64,000 bases of DNA, from the NCBI GenBank assembly GCA_947632035.1, contig CANRNR010000003.1, positions 1 to 64,000 on the forward strand, read 5' to 3'. Positions within the stretch are counted from its first letter, which is position 1; every line of letters begins with the position of its first letter. Both the position numbers and the translations under genes were made by a program. Shown here one piece after another: positions 1-10,077 of the stretch. This DNA comes from an uncultured Clostridia bacterium. GTDB lineage: Bacteria; Bacillota; Clostridia; TANB77; CAG-508. The notes beneath the pieces are model-generated. The model was not told the origin of the DNA. It searched no databases and saw only the letters and a list, made by a program, of their open reading frames with translations.

Positions 1-23
1 TTTAAAAGTTCTTCTACTGTCAT
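1..23 (-). CDS. 5' end of a CDS running off the window (MTVEELL...)
   Basis: ATG at 23-21 on the minus strand preceded by GGAAG; only 7 codons visible. Confidence 0.3.
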
Positions 24-168
24 GCCTATCTTCCTTTCTTTAATTAAAGATTTTTAGCTTTGCCTGACCTTCAAAGCTAATTAGGATTGTTGTAATATAG
101 CGAACTTGCTAATGTGGCATTATTATATCATGTGTTTATGTTAATTTCAAGAGCTTAATAGTATTTTT

Positions 169-301
169 AAAAGGAGCTATATTTCTATAGCCCCTTTTAA
201 TTCTTTGTTATTTGGTTGGTGTGCCCCGTCCAACATTTCTTTTGACCTATTTCTAGGTGCGTAGAAGCACAATCTCTACTTCAAATAACTATTTTTATTG
301 T
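169..301 (-). ncRNA. Candidate small structured RNA with own promoter and terminator
   Basis: Minus-strand promoter TTTACA-N17-TATAAT (336-308); P1 GTTATTTG/CAAATAAC (289-282 with 214-207) encloses three hairpins: GTAGA/TCTAC, ACCTA-GAAA-TAGGT, GTTGG/CCAAC; followed by hairpin AAAAGGGGCTATA-GAAA-TATAGCTCCTTTT. Confidence 0.5.
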
Positions 302-319
302 ATTTTAATTATAGCATTT

Positions 320-721
320 TTATTCATCTTTGTAAATAATTTTATTGTTTTTTCTCAATTTATCTAGGTTTTTATCTCTTATTATCCATGCAGTCATTAC
401 AGAATTTTGTGGATGTATTTCGTCATTACTAGTATTAAGTTTTACTATAACATTTAAATTGTGTCTTTCCAAATTTCCTATAAAAAATAGTGTATCTACA
501 TTTTTAGCATCTATTAGTATCTCTTTAGGTTTTAATATAACTCTATCTATGTTTTTTATTATTATTTTATAATCTTTCTTATGATTTTGTAATATATGTA
601 GTTTTCTTTCCTCTGTTAATATAACATCTTGTGTAATTAGCTTTTCGCCATATTTTCCTATTTTATTTTTATCTATTTTACCTATATAATGCAATATTTT
701 TACCTCACTAGTTTGTTGCAA
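320..721 (-). CDS. Hypothetical protein, possibly PBECR-like nuclease domain
   Basis: ORF 133 aa; ILTEERKLHILQNHKKDY and later segments resemble phage-Barnase/EndoU/colicin-like domain proteins. Confidence 0.5.
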   Translation of the reverse strand: MQQTSEVKILHYIGKIDKNKIGKYGEKLITQDVILTEERKLHILQNHKKDYKIIIKNIDRVILKPKEILIDAKNVDTLFFIGNLERHNLNVIVKLNTSNDEIHPQNSVMTAWIIRDKNLDKLRKNNKIIYKDE

Positions 722-838
722 ATAATTGTTAAATTTTTACATTTATTATACTATATATTTTGTAATAATAAAAGTATTTTTTTTAAATATTTTTCTATTA
801 TGTTAAAATTTGTAATTAAAAGGATTCCTATTCTCTTT

Positions 839-1195
839 TCATTTCACCTCATCTATATTATCAATAAGCTCTTTACAATCTCTCCAATTTGACATCTTAA
901 TTACATCATAGTCTCCTGACAACTTTTCCATAATTTTTTTCGTTTCATCTGTTGAATTTAAATCTACAACTATTATGTCTTTAACACTCTCCTCTTTACC
1001 ATAAATAATTCTAAATAGGAGCGAACGCAAAAATCCCTCTATTCTTTTTTCTTGATTTTTTGCTGCTACAATCACATAAATTCCATCAGCTTTCAAATTT
1101 GTGTATGTATATGTATAAATTATCGTTTTTATAATTTCAAATAAACCATATAATGCTAATACCCATAAAATGCCATTTAATATATACTCTAACAT
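839..1195 (-). CDS. Membrane-anchored glycosyltransferase-like small protein
   Basis: N-terminal TM, then DIIVVDLNSTDETKKIME resembling GT2 N-terminal motif. Confidence 0.5.
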   Translation of the reverse strand: MLEYILNGILWVLALYGLFEIIKTIIYTYTYTNLKADGIYVIVAAKNQEKRIEGFLRSLLFRIIYGKEESVKDIIVVDLNSTDETKKIMEKLSGDYDVIKMSNWRDCKELIDNIDEVK

Positions 1196-1329
1196 TTGCT
1201 TTCATTTCCTTTCCTAATAGCATAAGCTATAAAGTAATTTTTAAATCAGAGTTTTATGCTATTTTTTTACTATAATATTTTATGCTTGTTATATTTTTTG
1301 GTTACTTTTTATGTGGGTCCTAGTTCAAT

Positions 1330-1358
1330 TTGACACTTCTACTCATATATTGTATACT
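1330..1358 (+). promoter_or_regulatory. Sigma-A type promoter of the RluA-family gene
   Basis: TTGACA-N17-TATACT; -10 ends 6 nt before the ATG. Confidence 0.7.
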
Positions 1359-1364
1359 TAGCTC

Positions 1365-2234
1365 ATGAAAGAAATAATTGTAAGTTCAAAATATGATGGA
1401 AAGAAATTAAATAATTTTTTATTAGATACTTTTTCTGGTCTTTCTTTAAATGCCTTTTATAAGGCGCTTCGTAAGAAAGATATTCGTGTAAATGATGTAA
1501 GGGTTTCAGAGAATGTAACCTTAAATGCAAACGACCATGTTAAAGTATTTATTTCTGATGAGCAATTATTTGGAAAGACTAATAATGTGGAAATTATTTA
1601 CGAGGATGATAACATTGTTGTTGCAAATAAACCTACTGGAATAGAAGTTACAGGCGAAAATTCCTATACTGATTTATTGCAAAATTATTTAAATAAAAGC
1701 GTTTTTCCTTGTCATCGTTTAGATAGAAATACTTGTGGCTTGGTTTTATTTGCTAAAAATGAAGAAAGCTTAAATATATTACTTGATAAATTTAAAAATA
1801 GAGAAATTGAAAAGATTTATAGGGCTAGAGTTTATGGTATTCCAAAGGAAAAGGAAAAATTGTTAAATGCCTATCTTTTTAAGGATAAGAAAAAATCTAT
1901 TGTATATATTTCTGATGCTCCTAAAAAAGGATATGTTAAGATACAAACTTATTATAAAGTAATTGAAGTGAATAAAAAAGATAATACTAGTGTATTAGAA
2001 GTAAATCTTTTAACTGGCAAAACTCATCAAATTCGTGCTCACCTTGCTCATATTGGTTTTCCTATTATTGGTGATGGAAAATATGGTGATAATGAAATAA
2101 ATAAAAAGTTTGGTAAAAAAGTGCAAGAGCTTTGTAGCTTTTCTCTACAATTTAAGTTTTCTACTGATGCTGGGAATTTAGAGTATTTAAATGGAAAATT
2201 GATTAAAGACAATGGGACGGGGTTTTTGTCTTAA
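1365..2234 (+). CDS. RluA-family pseudouridine synthase
   Basis: HRLDRNTCGLVLFAKN and GKTHQIRAHLAHIGFPIIGDGKYG motifs. Confidence 0.9.
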   Translation: MKEIIVSSKYDGKKLNNFLLDTFSGLSLNAFYKALRKKDIRVNDVRVSENVTLNANDHVKVFISDEQLFGKTNNVEIIYEDDNIVVANKPTGIEVTGENSYTDLLQNYLNKSVFPCHRLDRNTCGLVLFAKNEESLNILLDKFKNREIEKIYRARVYGIPKEKEKLLNAYLFKDKKKSIVYISDAPKKGYVKIQTYYKVIEVNKKDNTSVLEVNLLTGKTHQIRAHLAHIGFPIIGDGKYGDNEINKKFGKKVQELCSFSLQFKFSTDAGNLEYLNGKLIKDNGTGFLS

Positions 2235-2407
2235 GGAAATTTAAGCTTAAAAATTAAAAACTTAAAAATTTATGAGCCTAAAAATTTAATATGCTTTAAA
2301 AATTTAAAATCAAAAATTTTATAATCTTAAAATTTCAAAATTAAAAAACTTAAAACAAAATGTAAGGCTCGAAAAGCCTAAGACAAAAACCCCGTCCCAT
2401 TGTCTTA
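2206..2407. mobile_element. Short transposase-less element with the RAYT-type terminal repeats
   Basis: AAGACAATGGGACGGGGTTTTTGTCTTA at both ends in inverted orientation; same ends as the 9897-11208 element. Confidence 0.75.
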
Positions 2408-4333
2408 TTTTATTAGTTCTTCAAATTCTTCTGCTGAGATAACCTCTTTTTCCATTAAAGCCATTGCTACTTTGTTTAGCTTGTCCATGTTATTTGCTAA
2501 AATGGTTTGTGCTTTTACATAAGCTGTGTCTATCATAATTTTTACTTCGGCACCAATTGCATCACCGAATTTTTCTCCTAATAGTTGTAATTCATATGGG
2601 TCTTTTTCTGTGTTAATTGAAATTGGTCCTAAGTTATCACTCATTCCGTATTTTGTAATCATGTCTTTTGCTATTTGTGTTGCAACTTCTATGTCGTTGC
2701 TTGCACCTGTTGAAATATCATTTAAAGCAACTTTTTCTGCTGCTCGTCCTCCTAATAAAGCTATTAATTTTTCTTCCATTTCTGTTTTTGAAATGTAGTA
2801 TTTATCTTCATTAGTTTTATACATTGTGTAGCCACCTGCTATTCCACGAGGAATTATTGATACTTCTTTTATATCTTTTTGTGATTCTAACTGGCTACTT
2901 ACTATGGCATGTCCTGCTTCGTGGAAAGCTGTTAGTCTTTTATCTTTTTCAGGTACTACTCTACTTTGTCTTTCTAGACCGACAGTTACTTTTTTGATTG
3001 CATTTTCTATGTCTTCATGTGTAATTGCATCGTGCTTTTCTATTGTAGCTATAATTGCAGCTTCGTTTAAAATGTTTGCAAGTTCTGCTCCTGTGAAGCC
3101 TGCTGTATCTCCTGCAATGTCTTTTAAATCTACATCTTTTTCTAGTTTTTTATCTTTTGCATGGATTTTTAATATTTCTTCTCTACCATGCATATCTGGA
3201 AGTGCTATTGTGATTTGTCTGTCAAATCTTCCAGGTCTTAATAATGCTTTGTCTAGCATTTCTGGTCTGTTTGTTGCTGCTAAAACTATAATTGTTTCTT
3301 CTGTATCAAATCCATCCATTTCTACTAATAATTGATTTAGTGTTTGATTGTTTTCTGTTTCTGCACCGCTTCCGCTTGCTCTTCTTGAGCCTATTGCATC
3401 AATTTCATCTATAAATACTATACAAGGAGAAATTTTCTTTGCTTTTTCAAATAATTTTCTTACCCTAGATGCTCCAAGTCCTGCAAACATTTCAATAAAT
3501 TCAGAACCACTCATTGATATAAATGGTACATTTGCTTCGCCTGCTATTGCTTTTGCAATTAAGGTTTTTCCTGTACCAGGCTGACCACATAACAAAACAC
3601 CTCTTGGAATTTTTGCACCCATTTCATAGAATTTTTTTGGTTCTTTTAAGAAGTTTACTATTTCAAGCATTTCCGTTTTTTCTTCATCTAGTCCTGCGAC
3701 ATCTCCAAAGTTTATTTTAGATTTCGTCGTTTCTGCATCATAAACTTTTCCTTTATCTCCTAAGCCTTGCATTTTAAATACTAATACAAATAGTACAACT
3801 AGCAATATAGTAGGAAGTAAAGAATATACATATTGCATTCCTGAAAGAATTGCATTTTGTTTCTTTTGGGTTAGTTTTATATTATTACCCTGTAATGATT
3901 TATCTTGAATTAACTCTACAAATGCTTGTGTACTTGGCACTATACAGGTTTTCTTTTCTTCTTCCTCTTTTAGTTTTACTTTGACAGATGTGCTTCCAAC
4001 TGTCATTTCTACTTCATCTACTGTTCCTTCGTCAATTTTCTTTATAAGCTCTGTATATGCAAGTGTGTTTTCTTTTTCTTTGTTATCCATGTTCATTAAC
4101 ACAACTACTAATCCAATAATTACAGCTAATAATACTGCTATTGCAATTACAACATATATGATTTTGTTATTGTTCTCTTGACCTTGCATATTATTTTTCT
4201 CACTATTTTTTTTATTTGATTTTGTATTATTTGTTTTAGTATTAATTGCTTTCTTTTCATTGTTGCCTGTTTTTCTATTTTCTTCCATAACTTTTAAATT
4301 CTCTCCTTGCCTTTTTATTGTTTTATAAAACAT
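2405..4333 (-). CDS. ftsH: ATP-dependent zinc metalloprotease FtsH
   Basis: Walker A GQPGTGKT, SRH region, HEAGH zinc motif. Confidence 0.97.
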   Translation of the reverse strand: MFYKTIKRQGENLKVMEENRKTGNNEKKAINTKTNNTKSNKKNSEKNNMQGQENNNKIIYVVIAIAVLLAVIIGLVVVLMNMDNKEKENTLAYTELIKKIDEGTVDEVEMTVGSTSVKVKLKEEEEKKTCIVPSTQAFVELIQDKSLQGNNIKLTQKKQNAILSGMQYVYSLLPTILLVVLFVLVFKMQGLGDKGKVYDAETTKSKINFGDVAGLDEEKTEMLEIVNFLKEPKKFYEMGAKIPRGVLLCGQPGTGKTLIAKAIAGEANVPFISMSGSEFIEMFAGLGASRVRKLFEKAKKISPCIVFIDEIDAIGSRRASGSGAETENNQTLNQLLVEMDGFDTEETIIVLAATNRPEMLDKALLRPGRFDRQITIALPDMHGREEILKIHAKDKKLEKDVDLKDIAGDTAGFTGAELANILNEAAIIATIEKHDAITHEDIENAIKKVTVGLERQSRVVPEKDKRLTAFHEAGHAIVSSQLESQKDIKEVSIIPRGIAGGYTMYKTNEDKYYISKTEMEEKLIALLGGRAAEKVALNDISTGASNDIEVATQIAKDMITKYGMSDNLGPISINTEKDPYELQLLGEKFGDAIGAEVKIMIDTAYVKAQTILANNMDKLNKVAMALMEKEVISAEEFEELIK

Positions 4334-5406
4334 TAACTCATTTTAATATTTGCTTGTGGCTCTGGTCCACCTTCTCCTTGTGCTTTTCCTTTTTTCTTTT
4401 TTTCCTTTTGCTTTTCTTCTTGCCTTTTCTTTTCGTCTTTTTTACGAACTCTTTCTCTTTCTGCTTCTTCCTCTTCTTCTTGCTTTTTTCTTTCTAGCTC
4501 CTGTCTAACTTTTTCTTGTTCTTCTATTATTTTAGAAAGTTCCATTTGTTTTTTTATTATATCTGATCTAATTATGAATATAGCTGCAAATATATATACA
4601 GAAGAAATTGCAATATACATTATATTGAAATATTTTATTGTATATCCTGTCAAAAGATTAATTATTGTATATATTAAATTTAATATAATTGGAAGTGTTA
4701 AACTATATACTGCAATATTATACGCTGCTTTATATTTTAGTCTTAATCCTGCAAATATTCCAACTGAGTATGCTATTATAGAATATAAAATAGCATCAAG
4801 TAATATAGTTCCAAAATAGTTTATAAACATTACTAACCAAACAGCAACTAGTACAGTTACATACATTGCATATCTTTCTTGTGATGTAAGGAAGCCTATT
4901 AAGTCTTGCTTTTCTAACTTTACTATTCCTGCCTGTCCTAAAATTTCTTGAAATGGAACCTCTGTTGCAGATTCTAATAAACTAGTCTTTAAAAAGACTT
5001 GATTTTTTAAAATAGCAATTCCATTACTATAACTTTCTATTTCTTTTTTATAATCTTCTATTTTTTCTTGCGTTAACTCATCTGTATCTATAATTATTTT
5101 ATTATAATATGCATTTTCATTTTCTATTATAATAGGTGTGGTTTCTTTGCCCTTTATCAAAAGATTGCCATTTTCAAAAGATAAAGTTTCTATATTTTCT
5201 TCTATATAATTTGTAACATCTCTAACTGCTTTATAAAAAATATATGTTGTAGTAGCTGAAACCAAAAATGAGAAAATAAGAATAATAATTGCTAAATAAA
5301 TAATTGTTTTACTTAGTTTTTGCATAGCTAATTTTTCATATTCTTCTAATCCAATAATACTAGTTTTAAATCTTTTCCAAAATGACATCTTATTTTCTTC
5401 TTCCAT
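4333..5406 (-). CDS. DUF1189-like membrane protein
   Basis: Multiple TM segments with charged coiled C-terminus; stop overlaps ftsH start. Confidence 0.7.
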   Translation of the reverse strand: MEEENKMSFWKRFKTSIIGLEEYEKLAMQKLSKTIIYLAIIILIFSFLVSATTTYIFYKAVRDVTNYIEENIETLSFENGNLLIKGKETTPIIIENENAYYNKIIIDTDELTQEKIEDYKKEIESYSNGIAILKNQVFLKTSLLESATEVPFQEILGQAGIVKLEKQDLIGFLTSQERYAMYVTVLVAVWLVMFINYFGTILLDAILYSIIAYSVGIFAGLRLKYKAAYNIAVYSLTLPIILNLIYTIINLLTGYTIKYFNIMYIAISSVYIFAAIFIIRSDIIKKQMELSKIIEEQEKVRQELERKKQEEEEEAERERVRKKDEKKRQEEKQKEKKKKGKAQGEGGPEPQANIKMS

Positions 5407-5537
5407 TTTTAGCTTGTTCCACCTCTCTTGCTTAATTATATATTTTTTCTTAACCTTATTATTTTATGATATAGTGCTTAATCTTTAATTTGTTCGTTCT
5501 ATATTTAGTTATATAATTTTTATATTGATTTTGCTAT

Positions 5538-6938
5538 CTACACTTTCTCTACTGTCATTCCTTCTTTTGTATCTTTTACAATATAGCCCTTTTCTTTTAA
5601 TTCGTCTCTTATTTCATCTGATAAAGCCCAATTTTTTTCTAGTCTTGCTTGTTTTCTTTTTTCAATAAGATTATTTATTTCTTCTGGTAAATCTATCTCT
5701 TTTGCCATTTCTAAATATTTTTTGCTATTTGCTAAGTCTAATCCTAAAACTTCGTCAAATTTTAGTAAAAGATTTGCAAATTGTTTTGATTGTTTTTCGT
5801 TTCTAATAATTTCCCATACAATTCCCATTGCTGATGGCATATTCAAGTCATCATTTATTGTTGCCAAAAATTTGTCTTCATATTCTTTTATTTTGCTTTC
5901 TTCTATTTCATCTGTTCCTTCTTGTTGTTTTACAAATCCTTCTCTCAAACGCATTAAGGCTTTTTGTGATGCTAATCCTGTTTCAAAAGTAAAATTCAAT
6001 TTTGCACGATAATGTGCTGTAAAGCAAAATAGTTTATATGCTAATGGTTCAATTCCTTTTGCTTGTAATTCATCCAATGTATATGTATTTCCTAAAGATT
6101 TTCCCATTTTTCCGCCATCTACTTGTAAAAATTCAACATGCATCCAAATTTTTGCAGGTATTTTTCCTGTTAAACCTTTGCTTTGTGCAATTTCATTTTC
6201 GTGATGTGTTGGAATATGGTCAATTCCACCTGTATGAATATCAAATTCATCTCCTAAATATTTTCTTCCCATTGCTGAACATTCTATGTGCCAGCCTGGA
6301 TAAGACAATCCCCATGGACTTTCCCATTTCATAATATGATTTTCAGGTGCTTTAATCCATAATGCAAAATCATATGGATTTCTTTTTTCTTCATCTACAT
6401 CCACTCTTGCACCTGCTATTTGCTCATCTAATTTTCTGTTTGATAATACAGGATATTTATCTAATTTTGAAATGTCAAAATATATTCCTCTGCTTGTTTC
6501 GTAAGCATATCCTTTTTCTACTAGACCTTTTACAAATTCAATCATTTCTTTTATATGATCTGTAGCTTTAGCTATAATTTCTGGTTTTTCTATTTTTAGT
6601 CTTTCCATATCTCTAAAAAATATATCAGAATAATATTTAGCAATTTCGTATGGGTCTTTATTTTCTTTTCTCGCTGCTTTTTCCATTTTGTCTTCGCCTT
6701 CATCTGCATCTGATTCTAAGTGTCCTACATCTGTAATATTCATTACATGTTTTAAATTATACCCATTATATTTTAAAACTCGTCTTAAAGAATCCATAAA
6801 TAGATAAGCTCTAAAGTTTCCTATGTGTGCATAACTATATACAGTTGGTCCACAAGAATATATGCGAACATTTTCTTCTGTTAATGGATGAAATTCTTGT
6901 TTTTCTCTTGTTAATGTGTTATATAACTGTATTTTCAT
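5538..6938 (-). CDS. cysS: Cysteine--tRNA ligase
   Basis: YSCGPTVYSYAHIGN, GGIDHIPTHHENE, KMGKSLGN. Confidence 0.97.
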   Translation of the reverse strand: MKIQLYNTLTREKQEFHPLTEENVRIYSCGPTVYSYAHIGNFRAYLFMDSLRRVLKYNGYNLKHVMNITDVGHLESDADEGEDKMEKAARKENKDPYEIAKYYSDIFFRDMERLKIEKPEIIAKATDHIKEMIEFVKGLVEKGYAYETSRGIYFDISKLDKYPVLSNRKLDEQIAGARVDVDEEKRNPYDFALWIKAPENHIMKWESPWGLSYPGWHIECSAMGRKYLGDEFDIHTGGIDHIPTHHENEIAQSKGLTGKIPAKIWMHVEFLQVDGGKMGKSLGNTYTLDELQAKGIEPLAYKLFCFTAHYRAKLNFTFETGLASQKALMRLREGFVKQQEGTDEIEESKIKEYEDKFLATINDDLNMPSAMGIVWEIIRNEKQSKQFANLLLKFDEVLGLDLANSKKYLEMAKEIDLPEEINNLIEKRKQARLEKNWALSDEIRDELKEKGYIVKDTKEGMTVEKV

Positions 6939-7020
6939 AAGCTTTACTCCTTTTTTTCAAACAGAAAATGGTTTTAACACTTTCTGTTTGAAAGAATAAT
7001 ATTTAAATTTATTTAGAACT

Positions 7021-9837
7021 TTAGTTGTCTGGTTCTGTTGGTGTTGTAGTCTCTTCGTTCGTATTTGTAGGTGTTGGTGTTGGCGTAGATGTTGGTACTG
7101 TAGTTGGAGTTGATGTTGGTGTCGGTGTAGAAGTTGGTGCCTGAGTAGGTGTTGGTGTTGGCTCTTCCACACTTGCATTTGAATTTACTGTAATTACAAT
7201 TGTAACTCCTCTTTCAACCTGAGTATCTGGTGCTATACTTTGCCTAATAACAACTCCATCTGCCTGATCTGAGTGTTGTTCGATAATAACCTGTACATTA
7301 AGCCCTGCTAAAGCTTCCATTGCTGATTCTTGTGATAAGCCCACTACATTTTGTACTGTAATCATACTTGTTTCTAATGTATGAATATCGCAAGTTTCTG
7401 TTGGTACTGTATCTTTACTTTTTCCACTTGATGCATACCATTTTTTAGTTTGTTCTTTTTCTGGTGCTGCTGTAAATTGTTTTTCTTCAACTTCCAAACA
7501 ATATTCTGTAGCTAGTTTTCCACTTTCTTTACATACTTCCGCAGTAACATGACCTTCACATTGTTTTGGAACAGTTCCTTTAACAAAATATTCAGTATAA
7601 ACATTTGAACATTTAGAAGTTGCTAATTTTCCAGATGCTTTACATACAGTTGCAGTTACAATTCCATCAGGTCTTGTAAAACGTTTTCCATCTAAATTTT
7701 TGTGTACAGCTTTCATTACATTTGCCCAAATATTTATTGCACTATACTGCTTACTATCTGATACTACCCAATCATTTGTTTTTCCCCAACCATACCAAAC
7801 AGCCCCTGCATAATATGGTGTATAACCACAAAGCCATTTATCTGCTTTAGCATCTGTCGTACCAGTTTTAGCTGCTACATCCATTCCTGAAATTGCACAT
7901 CGGTATGCAGTACCTTCTGCACCTCTTACAACATCTAATAAAATATTTGAAACAATATATGCATTTTGTTCAGATATAACTCTTCTTTTTTCTTGTTTTG
8001 GTTCTACTACAACATTTCCTTCTGAATCTACTAATTTTGTATAAAATGTTGGTTCTATATATTCACCACCATTAGCAAGGCATGCATATGCTGCTGCCAT
8101 TTGAAGTGTACTTGAGCCATGGTATGCTCCACCTATTGCAAGTGTTAACCCATCTTGATCGTCACTATATGTTGTTAAACCAAATTTATGTAAATATTCA
8201 ATAGATTTACTTATTCCAATGTCTGACATAATTTTAATATTTATTATATTTGATGATCTTTCAATTGCTCTTCTAACTGTACATGGTCCAACATAACTTC
8301 CTACATTTCTTATTCTATTTCTTGGAAGTTCATTAAAATGAGTTTCTTCATCATAATATACTGTTGCTGCTGTTATTACTTTTTCTTCTAAACCTGCTGA
8401 AACATTTGCAAGTGGCTTTATTGAAGAACCCGTTTGTCTTGCATCTGATGTTGCATAGTTAGTATTCATTACTGCATTGTCTTGCTGTAAATCTCCACCC
8501 ATTGCTACTACTTTACCAGTAGAAGGTTCTATTATAGTCATTCCTGCATTAGTTCTATATGTTACAGTTTTGCTTTTTCCATTTTCATCTTTTTCTGTTA
8601 CTTTTTTAGTTTCAACATAAGTATCTTTTGCCATTTCCTTTAAAACTGCTTTTTGAATAGAAGTTACTTGTGTTGTATATAACTTATATCCACCTGAAGT
8701 AATCATATCATAAGCTGCCTTATAATCTATATCTTTTAGTTCTGCCAAGTCTTCTGCTGCCTCTTGTACAGCTTTATTTACAAAGTATGAAAGACTTCCA
8801 ATGTCAAAACTGCCCATTTTGAAAGGTAAACCTTTTTCAACTTTTGCAATTGCTTCATCATATAATTTTTGAGCTTCTTCTGGGTCATCACTAATTCTAT
8901 TTTGTTCTTTCATACAATTTAGAACTAATTTCGTTCTATTTTTTATCATTTCATCTTTCTGACCTTCACTATTTGAAACATAAGGGTTATAGCTACTTGG
9001 TGCATGGTTCATTCCTGCTAAGAAAGCAGATTCTGCTAAATCTAAGTCTTTTGCAGATTTATTGAAATAATATATAGAACCATATTCTACACCTCTTATT
9101 TCATTACCTCCTATAACTGCTCCCATAAATATTTCATTTAAATACTTTTCAAGAATCTGATCTTTATTAAGCATTTTTTCAATTTTATAAGCTCTTGAAA
9201 TCTCACGTATTTTTCTTTCAGCACCTTCCACTCCAGAGTTAGCATCATCTTTCATCATATTCTTTATTAATTGTTGTGTGATTGTACTTCCACCACCAAC
9301 GCTAGAATCTGAACCACGATTTAAAGCATAGCTTATAGTTGCTTTTGCAGTTCTTAATAAATCTACTCCTGAATGCTCATAAAATCTTTTGTCTTCTATT
9401 GCAATATATGCATTAGCAGTATATTTTCCCATTTGATCTAAGGTGATTATTTTTCTATTGACTCCACCTTCTTCGGGTTTTAGAAGTTCTGTTAAATTAT
9501 TTTCCGAATCAAATACTTCTGTATTTCCATATGCAACTAATTCTTGTTCAGTAATATTAAATTTATCACTAAAGAATATTCCTGCAACTATTCCTACACC
9601 AGCTAATCCTGTTAACATTACAAGTATAAATATAGTTAAAATAACCCTTTTTAAAATAGGATGTTTCTTTCTTTTCTTCCCTTGTTTCTTTGTTCCTTTT
9701 TGATCTTCTATTTTTCCGTCTTTTTTATTAAGCTTATTTCTTTTCTTTCCATTTATTTCATATTGCTTTGTTTTGCTATCTACATTACTTCTTTTTCCTT
9801 TTCCCATTAGGATTCCTCCTCGGCTAAAATTTAACAA
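7021..9837 (-). CDS. Class A penicillin-binding protein (1A type) with PASTA domain and Thr/Pro-rich tail
   Basis: Transglycosylase IAIEDKRFYEHSGVD, transpeptidase TGSSIKP and KTGTT, C-terminal PASTA-like repeat. Confidence 0.92.
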   Translation of the reverse strand: MLNFSRGGILMGKGKRSNVDSKTKQYEINGKKRNKLNKKDGKIEDQKGTKKQGKKRKKHPILKRVILTIFILVMLTGLAGVGIVAGIFFSDKFNITEQELVAYGNTEVFDSENNLTELLKPEEGGVNRKIITLDQMGKYTANAYIAIEDKRFYEHSGVDLLRTAKATISYALNRGSDSSVGGGSTITQQLIKNMMKDDANSGVEGAERKIREISRAYKIEKMLNKDQILEKYLNEIFMGAVIGGNEIRGVEYGSIYYFNKSAKDLDLAESAFLAGMNHAPSSYNPYVSNSEGQKDEMIKNRTKLVLNCMKEQNRISDDPEEAQKLYDEAIAKVEKGLPFKMGSFDIGSLSYFVNKAVQEAAEDLAELKDIDYKAAYDMITSGGYKLYTTQVTSIQKAVLKEMAKDTYVETKKVTEKDENGKSKTVTYRTNAGMTIIEPSTGKVVAMGGDLQQDNAVMNTNYATSDARQTGSSIKPLANVSAGLEEKVITAATVYYDEETHFNELPRNRIRNVGSYVGPCTVRRAIERSSNIINIKIMSDIGISKSIEYLHKFGLTTYSDDQDGLTLAIGGAYHGSSTLQMAAAYACLANGGEYIEPTFYTKLVDSEGNVVVEPKQEKRRVISEQNAYIVSNILLDVVRGAEGTAYRCAISGMDVAAKTGTTDAKADKWLCGYTPYYAGAVWYGWGKTNDWVVSDSKQYSAINIWANVMKAVHKNLDGKRFTRPDGIVTATVCKASGKLATSKCSNVYTEYFVKGTVPKQCEGHVTAEVCKESGKLATEYCLEVEEKQFTAAPEKEQTKKWYASSGKSKDTVPTETCDIHTLETSMITVQNVVGLSQESAMEALAGLNVQVIIEQHSDQADGVVIRQSIAPDTQVERGVTIVITVNSNASVEEPTPTPTQAPTSTPTPTSTPTTVPTSTPTPTPTNTNEETTTPTEPDN

Positions 9838-10077
9838 TGATATTATATAATATATTATCGAAATTGAAAAGTGTTTTAATAAATTTTTAAGTTTTTTAAG
9901 ACAATGGGACGGGGTTTTTGTCTTAAGGAAATTTAAACGTTAAATAATTTCAGATAAAAAAATGGTAAAAATAGGAAAATTGTATAGACATCTCTGATAA
10001 AATGTGGTAATATAATAGATATGTTTAATTACTTTTCTAAGGGTAATTTGGGGGCAAATATAATTTTATAAGGAGAT

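Noticed and set aside
2206-2407. Treating the AAGACAATGGGACGGGG repeats only as rho-independent terminators
   Set aside because: Near-identical sequence at three loci, one enclosing a Y1 transposase, indicates an element family, although they may also terminate transcription
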